Source of the DNA: Candidatus Paraburkholderia kirkii
Lineage (GTDB): Bacteria > Pseudomonadota > Gammaproteobacteria > Burkholderiales > Burkholderiaceae
Assembly: GCA_001189345.1 (NCBI GenBank)
Contig: LFKV01000010.1
Location: forward strand, 124,001 to 188,000
DNA: 64,000 nt
Reading direction: 5' to 3'
The notes under the pieces are model-generated. The model did not search any database, was not told where the DNA came from, and was given only the letters and a program-made list of their open reading frames with translations. Positions within the stretch are counted from its first letter, which is position 1. Each line of letters starts with the position of its first letter. This document shows, piece by piece, positions 60,083 to 64,000 of the stretch. The translations under genes and the position numbers were made by a program.

Positions 60083-60396
60083 CTGTGGTCTTCCTCTCGG
60101 TCGTGCGGCGCATGATCCGAGTGTCGGATCATGCGCTGCCCAGGCACCCCGTTCACCCGCACATTTTTTTTGAACTCGTCGCGGGCGGCCCTTGCTCTTT
60201 TCTTCGGATGACCGATCGCTGCTTGTTATCAAGCGTTGCGACCGTTATCAAAAATGTACGCAACGCGGGCCGGATGGCTCCGTCTGTCATCGCACATTCA
60301 TGGGGGAGGAAGACGCGGCTTTCGATGCTGCGGCGCGCCAGCGGCGGCGCGGGCGGAAGAGGGAAAAGCGGCTAGTACAATATCCCTTAAATGGCT
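60083..60396. other. Intergenic region, nothing recognised
   Basis: About 310 bases with an AT-rich end (60375-60425). Likely the promoter of the 103-residue gene and the 3' end of the 99-residue gene. Confidence 0.4.
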
Positions 60397-60696
60397 TTAA
60401 TAATTATCGCGCTGCAAATATGGCTGTAGGAGCGTGACGACGATCTCGGCCATCTCGTGGAGCGAACCTGTGCCCGGCAGCGGTTCCCATCGGCCGGTTT
60501 GGCTGCGAAAGGCTGCACTATAACGATTCCGGGCGAGCTCGGTAAGGCGCGCCACAACAGTCGGTTCGTCATCGTCGAGACGTTTGATCAGCAGGTGCCG
60601 CCCGTAGGTTTGTGTGACGATCTGCTCATGGCCGAGCAAGCTGCGCAGTTGACGCTGGAGTTCAGTCGCGTAATGCTTAGTGGGTATGGCTGGCAT
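60397..60696 (-). CDS. Hypothetical protein (99 aa)
   Basis: ATG 60696. MPAIPTKHYATELQRQLRSLLG then IVTQTYGRHLLIKRLDDDEPTVVARLTEL and LPGTGSLHEMAEIVVTLLQPYL: a small alpha/beta soluble protein, family not recognised. A truncated IS630 element begins about 50 bases upstream and may have removed its promoter. Confidence 0.6.
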   Translation of the reverse strand: MPAIPTKHYATELQRQLRSLLGHEQIVTQTYGRHLLIKRLDDDEPTVVARLTELARNRYSAAFRSQTGRWEPLPGTGSLHEMAEIVVTLLQPYLQRDNY

Positions 60697-60748
60697 GTCT
60701 GTCTCTCGATTACGATGTGCCCGTTTGCAACGGATAGCCCCGGAAAGT

Positions 60749-61527
60749 TCATGTGTAGGGGCGTGCTGCCTGATTATGCTCGTGCATAAACTGCTCGGTG
60801 CGCTCGCGCAGATGCGCCGTGCTGGTATGATTGGCATGGCGTAGCACCCACCGCGTATAGCGGGCAAACCACAGTTCGATCTGATTGACCCAACTCGCGT
60901 GCAGCGGGGTGAAGTGGAAGTGAAACCGCTGATCATGCCGCTCGTTGAACGCCTGCCAGACAGCCTGAGCGCGATGCGTATTGAGATTGTCCCAAATCAC
61001 GTGCACCTGTTTGCCCGGGTACGCAACCGCCACGCGCTCCATGAAGGCGACCAGGTCGTCCTGGGTGCGCCGCTCGCGGCAGTCTGCCAGCACCTGACCA
61101 GTATGCACATCAAGCGCGGCAATCAGCGCCTGAGTGCCGTGCCGGATATATTCAAACTCCCGACGACGCAGCCGTCCCGGTGCTGGCGCGCGCCCCGGAT
61201 GCTTGCGCTCGATGGCTTGAATGCCTGTCTTCTCGTCGATGCTGAGCACCACCGCGTTTTTGGGCGCCTTGCGGTACAGCTTGCAAATCACATTGACCTT
61301 CTCGCGAAAGGCCGGGTCGGGACTGTGTAGCCATTGCCGGGCCCGGTGCGGTCGAACGTCGCCAGCCTGCAGAATGCGCTGCACATGGCTGCGGCTGATC
61401 TGTTCGACAATGCCACGCTCGATCGCGCGCGCCACTATCTCGTCCAGTGTCGGCGTAACCCGTCCCTCGGGTTCGTGTGCTTCACATGCCAACGTAATCA
61501 ACTGCAGTCGCGTTTCTTGCGTTGTGG
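60749..61527 (-). mobile_element. IS630-family transposase, N-terminally truncated
   Basis: Minus-strand reading TTQETRLQLITLACEAHEPEGR, then DDE motifs: Asp in VLSIDEKTGIQAIERK, Asp in VIWDNLNTHRAQ and Glu in WVNQIELWFARYTR, to the end near 60749. The N-terminal helix-turn-helix (about 80 residues) is missing. The open frame extends to 61558 only because it runs into the end of a neighbouring IS21-type element. Confidence 0.85.
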
Positions 61528-61773
61528 CGCGACAATCCGGATGAGAGACGCGCGACAATCAAGTTGAGAATGTCGCGGCAGAAATGCTGATGCCGATGTT
61601 GATTGACGCTGGCAAGCGTTTATTGATTGACGCGCGGAGTTGATTGACGCGGGCGAGTGGGTGTTGCGCGACAATCAAGATGAGAATGTGGTGGCGGGAA
61701 GGTGATGCTGCGGTTGATTGACGCGGCTAGCTTTGCCTGCGAGCCGCGCGTCAATCAGGACGAGAACAGCGGA
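61527..61773. repeat. IS21-type end with multiple related repeats
   Basis: Four related copies of GCGCGACAATC followed by (A/C)(A/G)G-GAGA lie at about 61528, 61551, 61667 and 61746. TTGATTGACGC, its inverse form, occurs four times between 61599 and 61725. Such repeated transposase-binding sites are typical of IS21-family ends. Confidence 0.7.
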
Positions 61774-62620
61774 TCATTCGGTGAGGTCGATGCCGTGCTG
61801 ATGCTCCTGTGTCGGTGGCACACCAACGTTCTTTGGTGTCGCTCTACTGGCCGGGCGTCCCGGTCCCTGCTGCTTGGGCTGCAGGGCAGTACGGCGACGG
61901 TAGCTTTCGACGTTCAGCTCAAAGATGGTCGAGTGGTGGACCAGCCGGTCGACGGCGGCCACCGTCATGGCCCGGTCGGGGAAAACCTTGTCCCATTCGC
62001 CAAACGGCTGGTTGGCCGTTATGCAAAGGGAACGGCGCTCATACCTGGCGCTGATGAGCTCGAACAGCACCGACGTCTCTGCCTGATCCTTGCTGACATA
62101 TGCGAAATCGTCCAGGATGACCAGGTCGAAGCGATCCAGCCGGTTGACGGCGGACTCCAGCGCGAGCTCGCGGCGCGCGACCTGCAACCGTTGCACGAGG
62201 TCGGTAGTGCGAGCGAAGAAGACCTTCCAGCCCTTCTCCAGCAGGCTCAGTCCGATCGCCGACGACAGGTACGATTTGCCCCCTCCGCTAGGCCCTAGAA
62301 GAATCAGGTTGGTGCCGTTACGCAACCAGCCGTCGCCCGCGCAAAGCGCCGAGACGTGCGCGCGCGACACCATTGGCACCGCGTCGAAATTGAAGTTCTC
62401 CAGTGTCTTGCCCGGCAGCAGCTTTGCGTCCCTGAGGTGACGTTCGATTCGGCGTCGATCGCGCTCGGCGATCTCGTGTTCGGCCAGCGCCATCGGCAGG
62501 CGCGCTGCCGGCCATCCTTCCGTGTCGGAGCGCTCAGCAAAGCTGGACCAGATCTGCTTGATGGCGGGCAGCCGCAAATCGTTGAGCAGCAGCGACAGGC
62601 GGGTGGCGTTGATGTCGAGA
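61774..62620 (-). CDS. istB: IS21-family helper ATPase IstB
   Basis: AAA+ ATPase: Walker A LLGPSGGGKSYLSSAIG, Walker B DLVILDDFAY and the helper signature ITANQPFGEWDKVFPD. The coding part includes INATRLSLLLNDLRLPAIKQIW upstream of the first ATG at 62577. The proper start lies near 62620, where one base seems lost relative to the istA-istB overlap. The C-terminus is complete. IstB from an internal start may be inactive. Confidence 0.85.
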
Positions 62621-63150
62621 CCATGCCGTCACCTCCGTCGCCATGTCGTCAAGCAGGGCTTCGTAGTCGCTCAGCGGTGCCAGCTGGACGTTCACCTCCG
62701 GCATGCTGTTCGTGCGCTTCGCTTCGAAACGCGAACACAGTGCGTCCAGCTCGGGTAACTGTCCATCGTCCAGACTCTGCTGCAGCGCCTGGGCCAGTTG
62801 CGCTTCGCAGTTGTGCTCGTGGGCCAGGCTGAGCAGTTCAATCATGGTCCTGCATGCCTGGCGCTGCGGTAGCTGCTCAAGCAGGCGATCGAAGGTCAAC
62901 GCGCGTTTCCTCGTAGTCGCACGTACGCTGGACCGGAAGCGGCTGAAGCAGTGCCCGCTCGAGCTCAATGCGTTTGCCATTACGCGCGTTGATTCGACCG
63001 ACGATCTCGTCGATGAAGCGGCGATAGGAACCGAGATTGTCGAAGTCGTGACTGCCGCGCAGAAGCAACGCATCACGCACTGCGCTCTTGAGGTGGCCAT
63101 GAGGGCTCTCGATGGCGCCGTTCTCGTGGGTGGGCCGGCGAACGTCAAAG
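62621..63150 (-). pseudogene. istA: IS21-family transposase IstA, C-terminal fragment with internal deletion
   Basis: Two pieces in different frames: SHDFDNLGSYRRFIDEIVGRINARNGKRI (63060-62900; end of the DDE domain with NGAIE upstream) and LSLAHEHNCEAQLAQALQQSLDDGQ to LLDDMATEVTA (62860-62630). About 100 residues between them are missing, and everything before about 63150 is absent. It is non-functional. Confidence 0.82.
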
Positions 63151-63216
63151 CATGGGCGCCGCGTCCGCCGTTAATTCGAAGGGAGCTTTCTGGTTTGCGA
63201 CGTATGAAGGGGCATT

Positions 63217-64000
63217 TAGAGACGGTTTCATAAAGGCTGTTGAGATTGCCGAAGAGTGTTCCAGCAGATCAAGCAACAACCGAGTTTGAGGAACGCTTCA
63301 TGAATGTCCGCACGACGTTCGAAGCGAGTACGTAGACGGCGGAAGTTATGCAACCAGGCATGTGTACGTTCGACGACCCAACGGACTTTCCCAAGGCCGC
63401 TACCGTGCGGGTGACCGCGCCGCGCGATGCTGGTGGGAATGTTGCGCGCGTGAAGGAGGCACCGGTACTTGTCATGATCGTAACCGCGGTCGGCATAAAC
63501 ACAGCCAGGGCGACTCAGCGGCCGGCCGCGCACGCCGCCAATCGGTACGATGGCCTCGATCAACGGGATCAGTTGGGTGACGTCGTGACGATTGGCGCCG
63601 GTCAGGATTGCCGCGATCGGCGTACCGTTGGCGTCGGTGGTGACGTGGTGCTTGGAACCGGGTCGTGCTCGGTCGGTGGGGTTCGGGCCAGTTTTTCGCC
63701 CGCCCCAACCGCACGAATCGACGATGAGTCGACGACGACGCGGGAGAAGTCGATCTTCCCGGCCGCTCGTAGTTTCGCCAGCAGCAGTGCGTGCAGTCGA
63801 TCCCACACGCCGGCTTGCTGCCAATCGCGCAGCCTGCGCCAGCAACTGACGCCAGAGCCACATCCCATCTCCGCTGGCAGATCTCGCCACCGGATGCCGG
63901 TCTTCAGCACGAACAAGATGCCGGTCAGCGCAGCCCGATCCGGTACCGGCTTGCGGCCCGGATACTTGAAGCGGCGCGGCTTCGCTGGTGGTAGCAGTGG
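63217..64000 (-). mobile_element. IS5-family transposase, frameshifted, running off the window
   Basis: Minus-strand reading: FVLKTGIRWRDLPAEMGCGSGVSCWRRL and IDFSRVVVDSSSIRAVGAGEK (first Asp), slip near 63690, then GPNPTDRARPGSKHHVTTDANGTPI, CVYADRGYDHDKYR and VRWVVERTHAWLHNFRRL (Asp and Glu of the DDE triad) to TAA/TGA 63228. The left end near 63217 reads GAGACGGTTTCATAAA, resembling IS5-type inverted repeats. The N-terminus lies beyond 64000. Confidence 0.85.

Noticed and set aside
61527-61773. CRISPR-like array
   Set aside because: Repeats are imperfect, irregularly spaced and in both orientations, and lie at an IS21-type end; no cas genes are near.

Overview
The window is about 64% GC by eye, with strongly GC3-biased codons. 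Its gene families and neighbourhoods match Burkholderia sensu lato (Burkholderia, Paraburkholderia, Caballeronia): the nas/nir nitrate-assimilation cluster with a NasS/NasT sensor, DUF2760-Hsp70-Hsp70, hydroxyproline catabolism, L-rhamnonate catabolism, BetR-receiver regulators, a VgrG and MmyB-type XRE regulators. The main impression is decay. More than half of the recognisable genes are broken by 1-2 bp indels, short tandem duplications (4, 7 and 13 bp), lost start codons, nonsense changes, internal deletions, gene-gene fusions, one small inversion and IS insertions. This fits a host-restricted symbiont in active genome erosion, such as a leaf-nodule or insect Burkholderia/Caballeronia. Part of the single-base frameshift load could be sequencing error; the deletions, duplications and inversion could not.

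Layout. 1-8.3 kb: a broken hybrid histidine kinase, a small lysine-rich protein, and a DUF2760-Hsp70-Hsp70 operon. 8.6-19.7 kb: the nitrate-assimilation region. NasS, NasT and CobA are on the minus strand. NarK, NirB, NirD, an FAD reductase and assimilatory nitrate reductase are on the plus strand, behind a sigma-54-like promoter and an attenuator leader. NirB has lost its siroheme domain, NasT is frameshifted by a heptamer repeat, and NasS ends in a scrap of adenosine-specific kinase. 19.9-27.8 kb: RND efflux remnants (outer-membrane factor, adaptor, permease) joined through an internally deleted IS3-type element to truncated motB, then intact motA and an intact XRE regulator. 28-31 kb: two decayed MFS transporters, one with an internal 0.24 kb inversion. 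31.3-37.2 kb: an OmpR-type regulator and a wrecked hydroxyproline-catabolism cluster with an intact AraC/PAS regulator. 37.5-44.5 kb: two-component and stress genes, including a GST-helicase fusion. 45-48.3 kb: a decayed rhamnonate cluster (SDR, MFS, dehydratase). 48.4-51.7 kb: IS630 and a truncated VgrG with an unrecognised membrane protein. 52-60.7 kb: small intact genes (HTH, H-NS-like, hypotheticals), a desaturase, and broken LLM, PhnD-like and nickel/cobalt transporter genes. 60.7-64 kb: an IS pile-up (IS630, IS21, IS5).

Together the surviving intact genes are mostly small regulators and hypotheticals plus MotA, CobA, NirD, the nitrate reductase and the desaturase. The complete pathways they served (nitrite reduction, flagellar stator, efflux, hydroxyproline and rhamnonate use) appear non-functional. 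No tRNA, rRNA or CRISPR array was seen.
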